A program made the translations under genes and the position numbers. DNA of 64,000 nt from Fodinicola acaciae (GTDB lineage: Bacteria; Actinomycetota; Actinomycetes; Mycobacteriales; HKI-0501), in assembly GCF_010993745.1 (NCBI RefSeq), contig NZ_WOTN01000004.1, forward strand, positions 806,001 to 870,000, given 5' to 3'. Under the pieces are notes generated by a model. It was given only the letters and a program-made list of their open reading frames with translations, searched no databases and was not told the origin of the DNA. Shown in pieces: positions 51,393 to 61,686 of the stretch (its first letter is position 1; each line of letters begins with the position of its first letter).

Positions 51393-52793
51393 CTAGAGGC
51401 GCGGCGGGAGGGTCGGCTCAGGCAGGCTGTCGATCGACGGCAGCGCGGTCGAGCGGCGCAGCTGCGGAGTCGGCGTGACGCCGGCCCAGCGCTGGATCGT
51501 CGCGGTCGCGGCGGCCGCCTCGCCGGCGGTCAACATGTTGATCTTCGAGCCGTGGTTGCCGCCGGCCACGTAGTAGACGTACGAGTCGCGCGTGCCGGGA
51601 CCAAGCCGGAACGGCTCGGCGCTCCACGGGTCGTTCTGTCCGTAGACGTACAGCAGCCGCTGCCCCTGATAGCGGACCCACGCGTCGATGTCGGGCATCG
51701 CGAAATAGTCGAAGTGCATCTTGATCGACCGCGGCACGAACGAACGCGGCACGTCGGTGCCGGGGTAGTGCAGCAGGCCCTTCAGATAGCGCTCGTCTGC
51801 TTCCGGCGAGCCGAGCTGCGTGCCGGCCTGGTAGTAGTACGGGACGAAGCCCTCCAGCGCCTGGTCGCTGTACGACGTCAGGCTGTCCACGACCTCGTAC
51901 CAGTCGTAGATCGTCTGCGCCGGAGCGCCGGCCGGCGGGATGTCCGCGCAGTTGGCCTGCTTCTGGTATTGCCAGAAGGCGAAGTACGAGTCGATCACCG
52001 ACAGCTCGAGCGAGTGGTCCAGCGAGCCGACGATGTCGAAGGTCAGGTGGTCGCGGTTGACCGCGTCCTGCGCGATCTTCAGGAACTCCGGCCGCCGCTG
52101 CAGCGTCTCGCGCTGGATCCGCTGCAGGTTGCTCCGGCACGCCGGATCGGTGCCGACGTTGTCGAGGAACTGGTTGTAGACGTCGATCGGATCGATGACG
52201 TCGTTCGGCGCGACGTACGGGATGGTGCCGTACACGTCGTTGGGATAGAAGCGGCGGTGGTAGGTGGCGGTCATGCCGCCTTTGCTGCCGCCGGTCGACA
52301 GCCAGCGTGCGTGGTAGAGCTTCTTGAGCGACTGCACGATCACGTGCTGGTCGGTGGCCGCCTGCCAGATGTTCAGCTTGGTCCAGTCGGCCGGCTGCGG
52401 CCGCGACGGCGTGAAGAAGCGGTATTCCACGTCGATCTGGTTGCCGTTGACGATCTGCGTCGGCTCACTGCGGAACGGGATGCCGCGGTAGTTGTAGCCG
52501 GTCGTGTACATCACCATCGGCGCGCTGACGTCGCGGTGCATCAACCCGACCCGCTGCTCGAAGGTGCCTTTGCGCGGGTTGTTGTGGTCAACGAGCTGGC
52601 GGAAGACCAGCTGGAAGAAGCGGTACGGCGCCTGGGTCGGCTGCTCCTTGACCGACACGACCCCTGGCAGTTGTTTGAGTTGGTCGGCGATGTCGGTCGC
52701 CGCGTACGTCGGCGGGCTGGCGACGGCGAGCCCGGCAAGGGTCACAATCCCCACAAAGAGGCGCAACAGTCCAGATGACAACGCAGATCGCAT
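51393..52793 (-). CDS. Secreted S37-family tripeptidyl/prolyl aminopeptidase (PS-10 type)
   Basis: A 465-residue exported serine peptidase. A signal peptide runs 'LLRLFVGIVTLAGLAVASPPTYA' with cleavage after AxA near residue 31. The nucleophile motif is 'STGGSKGGMTATYHRRF' (GGSKGG is the S37 hallmark); the Asp/His are probably in 'YGQNDPWSAEPF' and 'AGGNHGSKI'. Streptomyces PS-10 relatives remove tripeptides from secreted proteins. The ATG at 52793 begins the signal peptide; a longer frame to 52880 is not needed. Confidence 0.9.
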   Translation of the reverse strand: MRSALSSGLLRLFVGIVTLAGLAVASPPTYAATDIADQLKQLPGVVSVKEQPTQAPYRFFQLVFRQLVDHNNPRKGTFEQRVGLMHRDVSAPMVMYTTGYNYRGIPFRSEPTQIVNGNQIDVEYRFFTPSRPQPADWTKLNIWQAATDQHVIVQSLKKLYHARWLSTGGSKGGMTATYHRRFYPNDVYGTIPYVAPNDVIDPIDVYNQFLDNVGTDPACRSNLQRIQRETLQRRPEFLKIAQDAVNRDHLTFDIVGSLDHSLELSVIDSYFAFWQYQKQANCADIPPAGAPAQTIYDWYEVVDSLTSYSDQALEGFVPYYYQAGTQLGSPEADERYLKGLLHYPGTDVPRSFVPRSIKMHFDYFAMPDIDAWVRYQGQRLLYVYGQNDPWSAEPFRLGPGTRDSYVYYVAGGNHGSKINMLTAGEAAAATATIQRWAGVTPTPQLRRSTALPSIDSLPEPTLPPRL

Positions 52794-52942
52794 CGGCGTC
52801 CCCGGTTTTCGGTCAGTAGGCGGCACCGGATTCTCACAAACCCGGCCCGGTGAGACAAGCGACCTGGCCGTACCCGGCACGAGTCGGGAAATTTTCCGTC
52901 GCTAGGCTTGACCAGGGAGTTCGCCTTTTCATAGGAGTGGCC

Positions 52943-53194
52943 GTGGCCCGCGTCGTCGTCGACGTCATGCTGAAACCGGAAATCCTCGACCCGCAGGGAC
53001 AGGCCGTGGTGGCCGCGCTGTCCCGGCTGGGCTTCGACTCGATCACCGCGGTACGCCAGGGCAAGCGCTTCGAGCTGGAGGTCGACGGTGAGCTGACCGA
53101 CGCTCGCCTCGACGAGGTGCGGCAGGCCGCCGGCACGCTGCTGGCCAACCCGGTCATCGAGGACTTCGACGTGCGGGTGGAGACGCCGGCATGA
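52943..53194 (+). CDS. purS: Phosphoribosylformylglycinamidine synthase subunit PurS
   Basis: An 83-residue protein: '[31 protein letters not shown]' and '[38 protein letters not shown]' (split in reading). It is the small third subunit that bridges PurQ and PurL in the Gram-positive type of FGAM synthase. The GTG at 52943 is preceded by GGAG; another GTG six bases upstream is possible. Its stop overlaps purQ (ATGA). Confidence 0.95.
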   Translation: MARVVVDVMLKPEILDPQGQAVVAALSRLGFDSITAVRQGKRFELEVDGELTDARLDEVRQAAGTLLANPVIEDFDVRVETPA

Positions 53195-53868
53195 GCACCC
53201 GCATCGGCGTCGTCACCTTCCCCGGCTCGCTGGACGACCGGGACGCGGCACGGGCCGTACGGCTGGCCGGCGGCGAGCCGGTGTCGCTGTGGCACGCCGA
53301 CACCAGCCTCGGGGACGTCGACGCGGTCGTGCTGCCGGGCGGCTTCTCGTACGGCGACTATCTGCGCGCCGGTGCGATCGCCCGGTTCGCGCCGATCATG
53401 GAGTCGATCATCGCCGGCGCCCGCGACGGCCTGCCGGTGATGGGGATCTGCAACGGATTCCAGGTGCTCTGCGAGTCGCACCTGCTGCCCGGCGCGCTGA
53501 CCCGCAACGCGCACCTGCACTTCCGCAACCGCGCGCAGCCGATGACGGTGGAGAACACCGAGACCGCCTGGACCGGCGACTTCCAGCCGGGCCAGCGGGT
53601 CGTCATCCCGATCAAGAACATCGACGGCCGGTTCGTCGCCGACGAGCGTACGCTCGACGAGCTGGAGGCCCGTGGACAGGTCGTTTTCCGTTACACCGGC
53701 GAAAATCCGAACGGTTCGATGCGCGACATCGCTGGCGTGTGCAACGCCGCCGGCAACGTCGTCGGCATGATGCCGCATCCGGAGCACGCGGTCGAGGAGC
53801 TGACCGGCGCCTCGGTCGACGGGCTCGGACTTTTCACCTCAGTGCTGCGAAAGTTGGTCGCCGCGTGA
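53191..53868 (+). CDS. purQ: Phosphoribosylformylglycinamidine synthase glutaminase subunit PurQ
   Basis: A 225-residue class I glutamine amidotransferase. The nucleophile Cys is in '[22 protein letters not shown]', and the His/Glu of the triad in '[12 protein letters not shown]'. It releases ammonia from glutamine for PurL. Its GTG/TGA overlap with purL (53865-53868) shows translational coupling within the purSQL operon. Confidence 0.96.
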   Translation: MSTRIGVVTFPGSLDDRDAARAVRLAGGEPVSLWHADTSLGDVDAVVLPGGFSYGDYLRAGAIARFAPIMESIIAGARDGLPVMGICNGFQVLCESHLLPGALTRNAHLHFRNRAQPMTVENTETAWTGDFQPGQRVVIPIKNIDGRFVADERTLDELEARGQVVFRYTGENPNGSMRDIAGVCNAAGNVVGMMPHPEHAVEELTGASVDGLGLFTSVLRKLVAA

Positions 53869-56114
53869 ACGTCGACACGGTCGGCACCGCCGAGTCCACC
53901 CCCGAGCTCGCCCAGCCGTACGCGGAGCTCGGCCTCAAGTCCGACGAGTACGGCCAGATCCGGGAGATCCTCGGCCGCCGGCCGACCCAGACCGAGCTGG
54001 CGATGTATTCGGTCATGTGGAGCGAACACTGCTCCTACAAGTCGTCCAAGGTGCACCTGCGCCAGTTTGGCGAGAAAGCCCCGAAAACCGACCGGATGCT
54101 GGTCGGCATGGGGGAGAACGCCGGCGTCGTACGGGTCAGCGACGACCTGGCGGTGACCTTCAAGATCGAGAGCCACAACCATCCCAGCTACGTCGAGCCC
54201 TACCAGGGTGCCGCGACCGGCGTCGGCGGGATCGTCCGCGACATCCTGACGATGGGGGCTCGGCCGATCGCGGTGATGGACTCGCTGCGCTTCGGTGCTC
54301 CCGACCATCCGGACACCGCGCGCGTGCTGCCCGGCGTCGTGGCCGGCGTCGGTGGCTATGGCAACTGCCTCGGCCTGCCCAACATCGGCGGCGAGGTCGT
54401 CTTCGATCCGTGCTACCAGGGAAATCCGCTGGTCAACGCGCTGTGCGTCGGGGTCATGCCGGTCGACCGGATCCAGCTGTCGGCGGCCACCGGCGTCGGC
54501 AACATCGTCGTGCTGCTGGGCGCCAAGACCGGCCGCGACGGCATCGGCGGCGTGAGCGTGCTGGCGAGTGCGACCTTCGACGACGACGGTCCAGCGCGCC
54601 GGCCGAGCGTACAGGTCGGCGACCCGTTCGCCGAGAAGCTGCTGATCGAGTCGTGCCTGGAGCTCTACGACCGCAAGCTGGTCACCGGCATCCAGGACCT
54701 CGGCGGCGCCGGCCTGACCTGCGCGACCACCGAGACGGCCGCGATGGGCAAGTCGGGCATGCGGGTCTACCTGGAGCGCGTACCACTGCGCGAGCCGAGC
54801 ATGGAGCCGCACGAGATCCTGGCCAGCGAGTCGCAGGAGCGGATGCTGGCCATCGTCACGCCGGACAACCTCGGCGAGGTGTTGGCGCTGGCCGAGAAGT
54901 GGGGTGTGCTGGCGACCGCGATCGGCGAGGTGACCGACGGCGACCGGCTGGTGATCAGCTGGCACGGCCAGACCGTGGTCGACGTGCCGCCGGGCAGCCT
55001 GGCCGACGACGGTCCGGTCTACCAGCGGCCGCTGGAGCGTCCGGCCGACTTCGCCATCCGGCAGGCCGACCCGGCGAGCGTACTGCCGCGGCCGGAGACC
55101 GGAGCCGAGCTGCGCTCGACCCTGCTCAAGCTGCTGGCCAGCGCCAACGTGGCCGACAAGCGGTGGATCGTCGAGCAATACGACAGCTATGTGCAGGGCA
55201 ACTCCGTGCTGTGCCAGCCGGAGGACGCCGGCATGATCCGGCTCGACGAGCAGTCCAACCTCGGCATCGCCATCGCGACCGACGGCAACGGCCGCTATTG
55301 CGCGCTCGACCCGTATGTCGGCGCACAGCTCGCGTACGCGGAGGCATACCGGAACGTCGCCGCCACCGGCGCGCGGCCGATCGCCATCACCGACTGCCTC
55401 AACTTCGGCAGCCCGGAGGACCCGGCCGTCATGTGGCAGTTCTCCCAGGCGGTGACCGGCATCGCCGACGCCTGCCAGCGGCTCGGCACGCCGGTGACCG
55501 GAGGCAACGTCAGCTTCTACAACCAGACCGGGTCGACCGCGATCCATCCGACCCCGGTGGTCGGCGTGCTCGGCCTGATCGACGACGTGACGCGGCGTAC
55601 GCCCATGGGGTTCCGCGACGACGGCGACCGGCTGGTGCTGCTCGGCGAGACGCGCGAGGAGCTGGACGGCTCCGAGTGGGCCTGGGTCGCGCACGGCCAC
55701 CTCGGTGGCAAGCCGCCGGCCGTCGACCTGGCCGCCGAGCAGGCGCTCGGTGAGGTGCTGATCGGCGCCGCCGGCCTGGTGTCGTCGGCGCACGACCTGT
55801 CCGACGGCGGCCTGGCGGTCGCGCTGGTCGAGTCGATGCTGCGGCACGGTCGCGGTGCGTCGGTGACGCTGCCGGCCGGCCAGCCGGCGTTCGTATCGCT
55901 GTTCTCCGAGTCGGCTCACCGCGCGCTGGTGTCCGTGTCAGCTGACAGGCTGGCGGAGCTGCGTTCGCTGGCCGACGCGCACGGCGTGGCGCTGACCGAG
56001 ATCGGCCAGGTGACCGCCGGCACGGCCGAGCTGGTGGTCGAGGACCAGTTCCGCGTCACGCTCGACGAGCTCGCCACCGCACACCGCTCGACGCTCGCCC
56101 GGCTCTTCGGCTAG
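53865..56114 (+). CDS. purL: Phosphoribosylformylglycinamidine synthase subunit PurL
   Basis: A 749-residue small-type PurL, the form that needs separate PurQ and PurS. '[22 protein letters not shown]', '[29 protein letters not shown]' and '[20 protein letters not shown]' mark the AIRS-type ATP and substrate domains, repeated in the C-terminal half ('[13 protein letters not shown]', '[12 protein letters not shown]'). It converts FGAR to FGAM. The start overlaps the purQ stop. A 17-bp hairpin follows nine bases after the stop. Confidence 0.96.
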   Translation: MNVDTVGTAESTPELAQPYAELGLKSDEYGQIREILGRRPTQTELAMYSVMWSEHCSYKSSKVHLRQFGEKAPKTDRMLVGMGENAGVVRVSDDLAVTFKIESHNHPSYVEPYQGAATGVGGIVRDILTMGARPIAVMDSLRFGAPDHPDTARVLPGVVAGVGGYGNCLGLPNIGGEVVFDPCYQGNPLVNALCVGVMPVDRIQLSAATGVGNIVVLLGAKTGRDGIGGVSVLASATFDDDGPARRPSVQVGDPFAEKLLIESCLELYDRKLVTGIQDLGGAGLTCATTETAAMGKSGMRVYLERVPLREPSMEPHEILASESQERMLAIVTPDNLGEVLALAEKWGVLATAIGEVTDGDRLVISWHGQTVVDVPPGSLADDGPVYQRPLERPADFAIRQADPASVLPRPETGAELRSTLLKLLASANVADKRWIVEQYDSYVQGNSVLCQPEDAGMIRLDEQSNLGIAIATDGNGRYCALDPYVGAQLAYAEAYRNVAATGARPIAITDCLNFGSPEDPAVMWQFSQAVTGIADACQRLGTPVTGGNVSFYNQTGSTAIHPTPVVGVLGLIDDVTRRTPMGFRDDGDRLVLLGETREELDGSEWAWVAHGHLGGKPPAVDLAAEQALGEVLIGAAGLVSSAHDLSDGGLAVALVESMLRHGRGASVTLPAGQPAFVSLFSESAHRALVSVSADRLAELRSLADAHGVALTEIGQVTAGTAELVVEDQFRVTLDELATAHRSTLARLFG

Positions 56115-56122
56115 GTGGTCGC

Positions 56123-56163
56123 ATGGCCACCATGCGTGCGCTGAATGCACGCATGGTGGCCAT
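56123..56163 (+). terminator. Perfect 17-bp hairpin after purL
   Basis: Arms 56123-56139 and 56147-56163 are fully complementary, with a 7-base loop. It closes the purSQL operon. There is no T-run. Confidence 0.8.
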
Positions 56164-56380
56164 CCGACCATTTCGGATGTGACCAGCGACAACACCGGCC
56201 GCTGTGACAATCGGGTCCCGCTTGTGCGAAAGTAGTGGGGCTGATTGGCTGCAACAGCGACAGCAGATGCGGAACACGCAATGCACGACGGGATGCGGAG
56301 ACCGCGAATCTGTGGCGAGTCCGGCGACCGGATTCACGATTTCGTGGCTGACCAGGCTAAACTGTCCGTTCATTCCGCTC

Positions 56381-56409
56381 GCGCCTCGGAGCAGTCGTTC
56401 TCGAGGCGC
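56381..56409 (+). promoter_or_regulatory. Leader hairpin in front of the helicase start
   Basis: GCGCCTCG (56381-56388) and CGAGGCGC (56402-56409) pair perfectly with a 13-base loop, ending 18 bases before the ATG. DEAD-box helicase mRNAs are often controlled through leader structures, so this could affect translation or stability. Confidence 0.4.
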
Positions 56410-56427
56410 ATTCCGTATGGAAAGTGC

Positions 56428-58179
56428 ATGCCTTCCGCTGTTTCTGAGTTAGACATCGCTGTGCCCGACACGGTCCCCGACGATCTCGCCACCGGGCCGT
56501 CCTTTGCCGACTTCGGCCTGCATCCACAGGTCGTCGAGGCGCTCGCCGGCATCGGTTACCAGACGCCGACGCCGATCCAGGCCGCCACCATCGCGCCGAT
56601 GCTGGCCGGCCGTGACGTACTCGGTCTGGCCCAGACCGGCACCGGCAAGACGGCCGCCTTCGCGCTGCCGATCCTGACCCGGCTGGCCGGCGAGCGCGCC
56701 GGCCGCTGCGCGCCGCTCGCGCTGGTCCTCACCCCGACCCGCGAGCTGGCTATCCAGGTCGCCGAGGCCTTCGGCAAGTACGCGGCCCAGCTGCCGGGAT
56801 TCAGCGTGCTGCCGATCTACGGCGGCGCGCCGTATCCGCCGCAGCTCGCCGGCCTGCGCAAGGGCGTACACGTCGTGGTCGGCACTCCCGGCCGCGTGAT
56901 GGACCATATGGAGCGCGGTTCGCTCGACCTGTCCGGCCTGGAGTGCCTGGTCCTGGACGAGGCCGACGAGATGCTCCGGATGGGCTTCGCCGAGGACGTC
57001 GAGAAGGTCATGGCGGCGACCCCGCCGACCCGCCAGGTGGCGCTGTTCTCGGCCACCATGCCGCCGGCCATCCGCAAGATCGCCGCCGAGCACCTCAACG
57101 ACCCCGCCGACATCGCGATCAAGAGCCGCACGTCCACGGTGACCACCACGCGCCAGCGGTTCTGGATGGTCAACCGGATGCACAAGCTGGACGCGTTGAC
57201 GCGCATCCTGGAGGTCGAGCCGTACGACGGCATGATCGTCTTCGTCCGCACCAAGCAGGCGACTGAGGACCTGGCCGCCAAGCTGCGCACCCGTGGCTTC
57301 GCCGCGTCGGCGATCAACGGCGACATGTCGCAGCCGGTACGTGAGCAGACCATCGCGTCGCTGCGGGACGGCCGCCTCGACATCCTGGTCGCCACCGACG
57401 TGGCCGCGCGCGGTCTGGACGTCGACCGGATCAGCCACGTGCTCAACTACGACATCCCGCACGACACCGAGTCCTACGTGCACCGCATCGGTCGCACCGG
57501 CCGCGCCGGCCGCTCCGGAGAGGCGATCCTGTTCGTCGCGCAGCGCGAGCGGCACATGCTGCGCTCGATCGAGCGGACGACCCGGCAGCCGCTGGAGCAG
57601 ATGGCGCTGCCGACCGTCGCCGAGGTCAACGCGAGCCGGCAGGCCAAGTTCGCCAAGCGGATCACCGAGGTGCTGCGGGCCGAGGACCTGTCCGCGTACG
57701 AGGCGCTGATCGAGTCCTACCAGGCCGAGCAGGAGGTGTCCCCGGTCCGGATCGCCGCGGCGCTGGCACGGATGGTGCACGGCGACGCGCCGCTGCTGCT
57801 GGCCGAGGACGAGGAGCCGGCGCAGGCGCCGCGACCGGACCGGCCTGCGGCAGGCGACACCGAGACCTACCGGATCGCCATCGGCCACACGCATCGGGTC
57901 AAGCCAGGCAACATCGTCGGCGCGATCACCGGTGAGACCGGGTTGAGCGGCAACCAGATCGGCCGGATCGAGATCCACGCCGACCACAGCCTGGTCGACC
58001 TGCCGGCCGGCCTGTCGCCGGAGACGCTGCGCCGCCTCGGTACGGCCAGGATCGGCAGCCGCCAGCTGCGGATCAGCCGCGGCTCACACGGCCCGCGCCG
58101 CGACGCCCGCCCGACACCGACCACGCGCTCCAGCAAGGACAGCCGCCAGAAGAAGCCACGCCACAAGAAAGCGCATTAG
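56428..58179 (+). CDS. DEAD-box ATP-dependent RNA helicase with DbpA-type RNA-binding tail (DeaD/CsdA-like)
   Basis: A 583-residue helicase. Motifs in order: Q-motif 'FADFGLHPQ…GYQTPTPIQ', Walker A 'AQTGTGKT' (68-75), 'PTRELAIQV', 'VGTPGRVMD', 'VLDEADEML', 'LFSATMP', and 'HRIGRTGRAGR'. Residues about 480-555 are a DbpA-like RNA-binding domain ('YRIAIGHTHRVKPGNIVGAITGETGLSGNQIGRIEI', split in reading), followed by a basic Arg/Lys tail. It probably remodels structured RNA or ribosome precursors, often in the cold. The ATG at 56428 is chosen as the family N-terminus; a hairpin precedes it. Confidence 0.93.
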   Translation: MPSAVSELDIAVPDTVPDDLATGPSFADFGLHPQVVEALAGIGYQTPTPIQAATIAPMLAGRDVLGLAQTGTGKTAAFALPILTRLAGERAGRCAPLALVLTPTRELAIQVAEAFGKYAAQLPGFSVLPIYGGAPYPPQLAGLRKGVHVVVGTPGRVMDHMERGSLDLSGLECLVLDEADEMLRMGFAEDVEKVMAATPPTRQVALFSATMPPAIRKIAAEHLNDPADIAIKSRTSTVTTTRQRFWMVNRMHKLDALTRILEVEPYDGMIVFVRTKQATEDLAAKLRTRGFAASAINGDMSQPVREQTIASLRDGRLDILVATDVAARGLDVDRISHVLNYDIPHDTESYVHRIGRTGRAGRSGEAILFVAQRERHMLRSIERTTRQPLEQMALPTVAEVNASRQAKFAKRITEVLRAEDLSAYEALIESYQAEQEVSPVRIAAALARMVHGDAPLLLAEDEEPAQAPRPDRPAAGDTETYRIAIGHTHRVKPGNIVGAITGETGLSGNQIGRIEIHADHSLVDLPAGLSPETLRRLGTARIGSRQLRISRGSHGPRRDARPTPTTRSSKDSRQKKPRHKKAH

Positions 58180-58203
58180 GCGCAGTCCCTGCGGAGGCTT
58201 CGC

Positions 58204-58761
58204 TCAGCGCTTCGGCGCGTAGACCAGCTCGGCGACCCCACACTCGAAGGCCTTCGCCGACAGCAGCTCGAACCGCTGCGCCGCCTCCGCGCCGGGGAAG
58301 ACCGGCAACCCCTTGCCGATCGCGACCGGGTTGACGAAGAGGTGCAGCTCGTCCAGCAGGTCGTTGGCGATCAGCGCGTGTACGAGCGTCGCGCCGCCGT
58401 AGGTGATGATGTCGCCGCCGTCCCGCGCCTTCAGCTCCTTGACCGTCGCGACCACGTCGGTCGCGATCGTGGTGTTCGGCCGCGGCGGCTCGGTGAGAGT
58501 GGTCGAGACGATCACCTTCGGCGTGTCGATCATCCAGTCGATGGCCTTGTCGGACTCGCCGGCCGGCCGGGCCTCCCAGGCCGGGATGAAGCCGTCGGCG
58601 AGGTTGCGGCCGAGCACCATCAGGTCGGCCGCCTCGGTCATCGCGCCGACGTGAGCCTTGAGGTCCGGCGACCAGTCGAAGGTCAGCCAGTCCATCTCGC
58701 CGTCCGGTCCGCCCATGAAGCCGTCGATGGTGACCTGGGCCTGCAGCTTGAAAGTACGCAT
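58204..58761 (-). CDS. RibD_C / dihydrofolate-reductase-like protein
   Basis: A 185-residue RibD_C-fold protein: 'QAQVTIDGFMGGPDGEMDWLTFDW', 'LMVLGRNLADGFIPAW', 'GGDIITYGGATLVHALIANDLLDELHLFVNPVAIGKGLPVF' (split in reading). It differs clearly from the one at 30.2 kb and is more like the YyaP/YwjB group. It probably binds NADPH; the substrate is unknown. It is convergent with the helicase gene and starts after GAAGGAC. Confidence 0.86.
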   Translation of the reverse strand: MRTFKLQAQVTIDGFMGGPDGEMDWLTFDWSPDLKAHVGAMTEAADLMVLGRNLADGFIPAWEARPAGESDKAIDWMIDTPKVIVSTTLTEPPRPNTTIATDVVATVKELKARDGGDIITYGGATLVHALIANDLLDELHLFVNPVAIGKGLPVFPGAEAAQRFELLSAKAFECGVAELVYAPKR

Positions 58762-58849
58762 GTCCTTCGTCCCTTCCGTTCGGTGCCACCAGCATCGCCG
58801 ACCGCCTTTACGGATTTATTACCGAGGGTCCCCTCGATATCCTGACCGG

Positions 58850-59206
58850 ATGCCACCGCGCCGCCGCCTCGACCCTGAATCAGCGGCCGAGGTGGCCGCC
58901 GCGTTCGACCGTGGCGAAACGCCGGACCGGGATCTCCAGCGCCGCGCCACCCGCCACCTGCTCGCCGTGCTCGCGGAGAAGGCGCCGGGACACGCGGTGG
59001 AGGTACGCGTGCCGCCGTACGGTGCCGTGCAGTGCGGCGAGGGTCCCCGGCACACCAGGGGGACCCCGCCGAACGTCGTCGAGACCGATCCGCTGACCTG
59101 GCTCCAGCTCGCCCTCGGCCGCCGTACGTTCGCCGACGCAAAGGACGCCGGAAAGGTGTCGGCCAGCGGAAACCGGGCCGACCTCAGCCAGTGGCTGCCG
59201 GTGTGA
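58850..59206 (+). CDS. Bacterial sterol-carrier-like (SCP) family protein
   Basis: A 118-residue protein: 'VRVPPYGAVQCGEGPRHTRGTPPNVVETDPLTWLQLALGRRTFADAKDAGKVSASGNRADLSQWLPV' (split in reading) matches the short SCP-type family commonly encoded near purine genes in actinobacteria. 'PPNVVETDPLTWL' is its hallmark. The ligand is unknown. Its last 23 bases overlap the end of the convergent P450 gene. Confidence 0.82.
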   Translation: MPPRRRLDPESAAEVAAAFDRGETPDRDLQRRATRHLLAVLAEKAPGHAVEVRVPPYGAVQCGEGPRHTRGTPPNVVETDPLTWLQLALGRRTFADAKDAGKVSASGNRADLSQWLPV

Positions 59207-60386
59207 CCATCACCGGCAGCTTCTGAAGTCCGCGCAGCAGTCCGCTCGGCCGCCAGGTGAGCGTGTCCGGGTCGGCGGCGAAGGCGATGTCGCCGAAGTG
59301 GTCGAGCAGCCGGTCGAAGGCGATCCGGCCTTCCAGCCGCGCGAGCGGCGCGCCGAGGCAGAAATGCAGGCCGTGGCCGAAGGCGACGTGCGGGCCGCGC
59401 TCACGTCCGACGTCGAAGGTCTCCGCGTCCTCGAACTGTTCGCTGTCGCGGTTGGCCGCCAGCGTCGAGATGAACACCATGTCGCCCATGTGGATCTGCT
59501 GGCCGCCGAGCTCGAAGTCGTCCACCGCGAAGCGCGGCAGCGCCATCCGCAACGGCCCTTCATAGCGCAGGATCTCCTCGACCGCCGACGGCACCAGCGA
59601 CCGATCGGCGCGCAGCCGCGCCAGTTGGTCCGGATGCAGCAGCAGCTGGTAGAGGCCGTTGCCGATCAGGTTGACGGTCGTCTCGTGACCGGCCACGAGC
59701 AGCAGGAACACCATCGCGATCAGCTCGTCCTCGGAGAGCGTGTCGTCTTCGTCGCGCACCTGGACCAGGTCCGAAAGCAGGTCGTCGGCCGGCGACTCGC
59801 GCTTGGCCGCCAGCAGCCGCCGGATGTACGCGATCATGGCGCGCGCGGCTTCCTGCATCTTCTCCGGCCCGGCGAAGGCACCGGCCAGCACGATGTTGGA
59901 CCACGCGCGGAAGTCGTCGCGGTCGTCGCCCGGCACGCCGAGCAGCTCGCAGATCACCTGCATCGGCAGCGGAAACGCGTACGCGTCGATGAGGTCGACC
60001 GGCTCGCCGGTCGCCACCCGGTCCAGCAGGCCGTCGGCGATCTCGGTGATCCGCGGCTCCAGTGAGTTGATCCGCCGCATGGTGAATACCTTGGTGACCA
60101 GCCGGCGCAGCCGCGTGTGGTCCGGCGGGTCGGCGTTGAGCATGTGCGAGTTCATCGCGGTGCGTACGCGCTCCTCCAGCCAGGTGTCCTGGTTGTGCCG
60201 CATCTGGTCGCGGGACAGGTCCGAGTGCGTGAAGGCCTCACGGGCCTCCGCGTACGAGGTGACCAGCCAGGCGGTGGTGTCGGTCATCATCAGCTGGAGC
60301 CGGCTGACCGGTGCCGTGGAGCGCAGCCGCGCGTAGATCGGATGCGGGTCCTGCAGCAGCTGCTCCTGCGTCACTGGCTCGGTCAT
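59184..60386 (-). CDS. Cytochrome P450
   Basis: A 400-residue bacterial P450. The I-helix oxygen-binding motif is 'LLLVAGHETTV', the ExxR motif 'EEILRY', and the haem-binding loop 'FGHGLHFCLGAPLARLEG' with Cys343 as ligand. The N-terminus has no membrane anchor, as usual for soluble actinobacterial P450s such as CYP105/107. The substrate is unknown. No ferredoxin gene is adjacent. It lies divergent from the Ddn-like gene. Confidence 0.93.
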   Translation of the reverse strand: MTEPVTQEQLLQDPHPIYARLRSTAPVSRLQLMMTDTTAWLVTSYAEAREAFTHSDLSRDQMRHNQDTWLEERVRTAMNSHMLNADPPDHTRLRRLVTKVFTMRRINSLEPRITEIADGLLDRVATGEPVDLIDAYAFPLPMQVICELLGVPGDDRDDFRAWSNIVLAGAFAGPEKMQEAARAMIAYIRRLLAAKRESPADDLLSDLVQVRDEDDTLSEDELIAMVFLLLVAGHETTVNLIGNGLYQLLLHPDQLARLRADRSLVPSAVEEILRYEGPLRMALPRFAVDDFELGGQQIHMGDMVFISTLAANRDSEQFEDAETFDVGRERGPHVAFGHGLHFCLGAPLARLEGRIAFDRLLDHFGDIAFAADPDTLTWRPSGLLRGLQKLPVMVTPAATG

Positions 60387-60508
60387 CGGCGGTCCTCTCT
60401 ATGGCTGCGTTACGTTCCGTAACTTATTGTCTCGCGGTGCCGGCATAAAGCGGTAGGCCCCGGCGTTGTCACCTGGACAGACCAACGCTCAGAAGGGACT
60501 TGGCGTTC

Positions 60509-60937
60509 ATGGCGGAGCAAGTCGTCGACAGCCCCACCGGCTGGGTGGCAGACCACATCAAGCAGTATGTCGAGAGTGACGGCAAGGAAGGTCACGACTG
60601 GCGCGGCGTCCCGACGCTGCTCCTGACCGTGGTCGGCCGCAAGACCGGCACCAAGCGCCGCACCGCGTTGATCTACGGCAAGGACGGCGACGACTATCTG
60701 CTCGTCGCGTCCAAGGGCGGTGCGCCGAAAAACCCGCTCTGGTACGAGAACCTCGTCGCGAATCCGGATGTCGAGCTGCAGGTCGGCTCGGACGTCTTCG
60801 AAGCCACCGCGCGTACGGCCACCGCCGAGGAGAAGGAGCGTCTCTGGCCGGGGCTGGTGGAGATCTGGCCGGATTACGCCAACTACCAGAAGAAGACCGA
60901 CCGCGACATCCCCGTCGTCATCCTCACCCGCAAGTAG
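60509..60937 (+). CDS. Ddn-like deazaflavin (F420)-dependent nitroreductase family protein
   Basis: A 142-residue split beta-barrel protein: 'GWVADHIKQYVESDGKEGHDWRGVPTLLLTVVGRKTGTKRRTALIYGKDGDDYLLVASKGGAPKNPLWYENLVANPDVEL' (split in reading). 'GRKTGTKRRTALIY' and 'SKGGAPKNPLWYENL' are diagnostic for F420H2-dependent Ddn/FGD-like reductases. ATG at 60509 with AAGGGA upstream is preferred over a TTG at 60500. It probably reduces quinones or nitroaromatics. Confidence 0.9.
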   Translation: MAEQVVDSPTGWVADHIKQYVESDGKEGHDWRGVPTLLLTVVGRKTGTKRRTALIYGKDGDDYLLVASKGGAPKNPLWYENLVANPDVELQVGSDVFEATARTATAEEKERLWPGLVEIWPDYANYQKKTDRDIPVVILTRK

Positions 60938-60938
60938 C

Positions 60939-61646
60939 TCAGGGTTTGCGGGCGGTCGCGCACACCCAGGCCTGAGCGAACATCGCGGCCGGGTCGGCGG
61001 ACCAGGCGAGCAACGCCGCCGCCGGCTCGGCCGGCAGCTGCTCGGCCAGGTATTCGGCGATCCGGCCGGCGTCCACATAGCGCTCGTAGCGGGCATCCAG
61101 CCGTACGTCCACAAAGCCGGCGGCCGCGAGCAGCACACCGAGCTTGCGGCCGGCCCGCGGATCGCCACCATTGGCGGCCTGCAGGTTCTGGTATGCCAGG
61201 ATCGCCGCGTCCACCGACTCCGACGGCGGCGCCAGCAGGAAACCGTCCCACGCCGGACAGCAGACGCCGATCACTCCACCGCGCGCGAGCACGCGTGATG
61301 CCTCCGCGATCACGCGCTGCGGCTCGGACAGGTGCTCGAGCAACGCATGCGAGAACACGCGGTCGAAGGAGCCGTCCTCAAACGGCAGCTCGTACGCGTT
61401 TGCCCGCACGAACCGGACGTTTCCGACGGTCCGCGCCTCGGCGCCGGCGTCGACCCCGACCACCGAGCCGGGGCTCACCGCCGACCCGATGCCGACGGTG
61501 ATCGTGCCCGGTCCGCAGCCGAGGTCGAGGACGCGCAGGCCCGGTGTGAGGTGTGGCAGGAAGAACTGGCCGTGGGTCTCCAGCCGCCGGTCCGCCATGA
61601 ACGAGACGGACCGCGTCCCCCACCCCGGTGTGTAGCGCTCGGTCAT
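60939..61646 (-). CDS. Class I SAM-dependent methyltransferase
   Basis: A 235-residue methyltransferase. Motif I is 'VLDLGCGPGTITVGI', motif II 'VVGVDAGAEA', and 'LPFEDGSFDRVFSHALLEHLSEP' the acceptor-side motif typical of Methyltransf_11/UbiE-like enzymes. The substrate is unknown. The ATG at 61646 is the family start; a frame to 61832 would enter the divergent gene. It ends one base from the convergent Ddn-like gene. Confidence 0.88.
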   Translation of the reverse strand: MTERYTPGWGTRSVSFMADRRLETHGQFFLPHLTPGLRVLDLGCGPGTITVGIGSAVSPGSVVGVDAGAEARTVGNVRFVRANAYELPFEDGSFDRVFSHALLEHLSEPQRVIAEASRVLARGGVIGVCCPAWDGFLLAPPSESVDAAILAYQNLQAANGGDPRAGRKLGVLLAAAGFVDVRLDARYERYVDAGRIAEYLAEQLPAEPAAALLAWSADPAAMFAQAWVCATARKP

Positions 61647-61686
61647 CCGTCCATCATCGCGTGCGCCGGGATGGCACGATGAACCC

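Larger units (their letters stand above)
56115..56427. other. 313-bp region between purL and the helicase gene
   Basis: Besides the purL terminator it carries the helicase promoter and leader. No gene is supported; frames starting near 56204-56245 have no RBS. A second hairpin lies just before the helicase start. Confidence 0.5.
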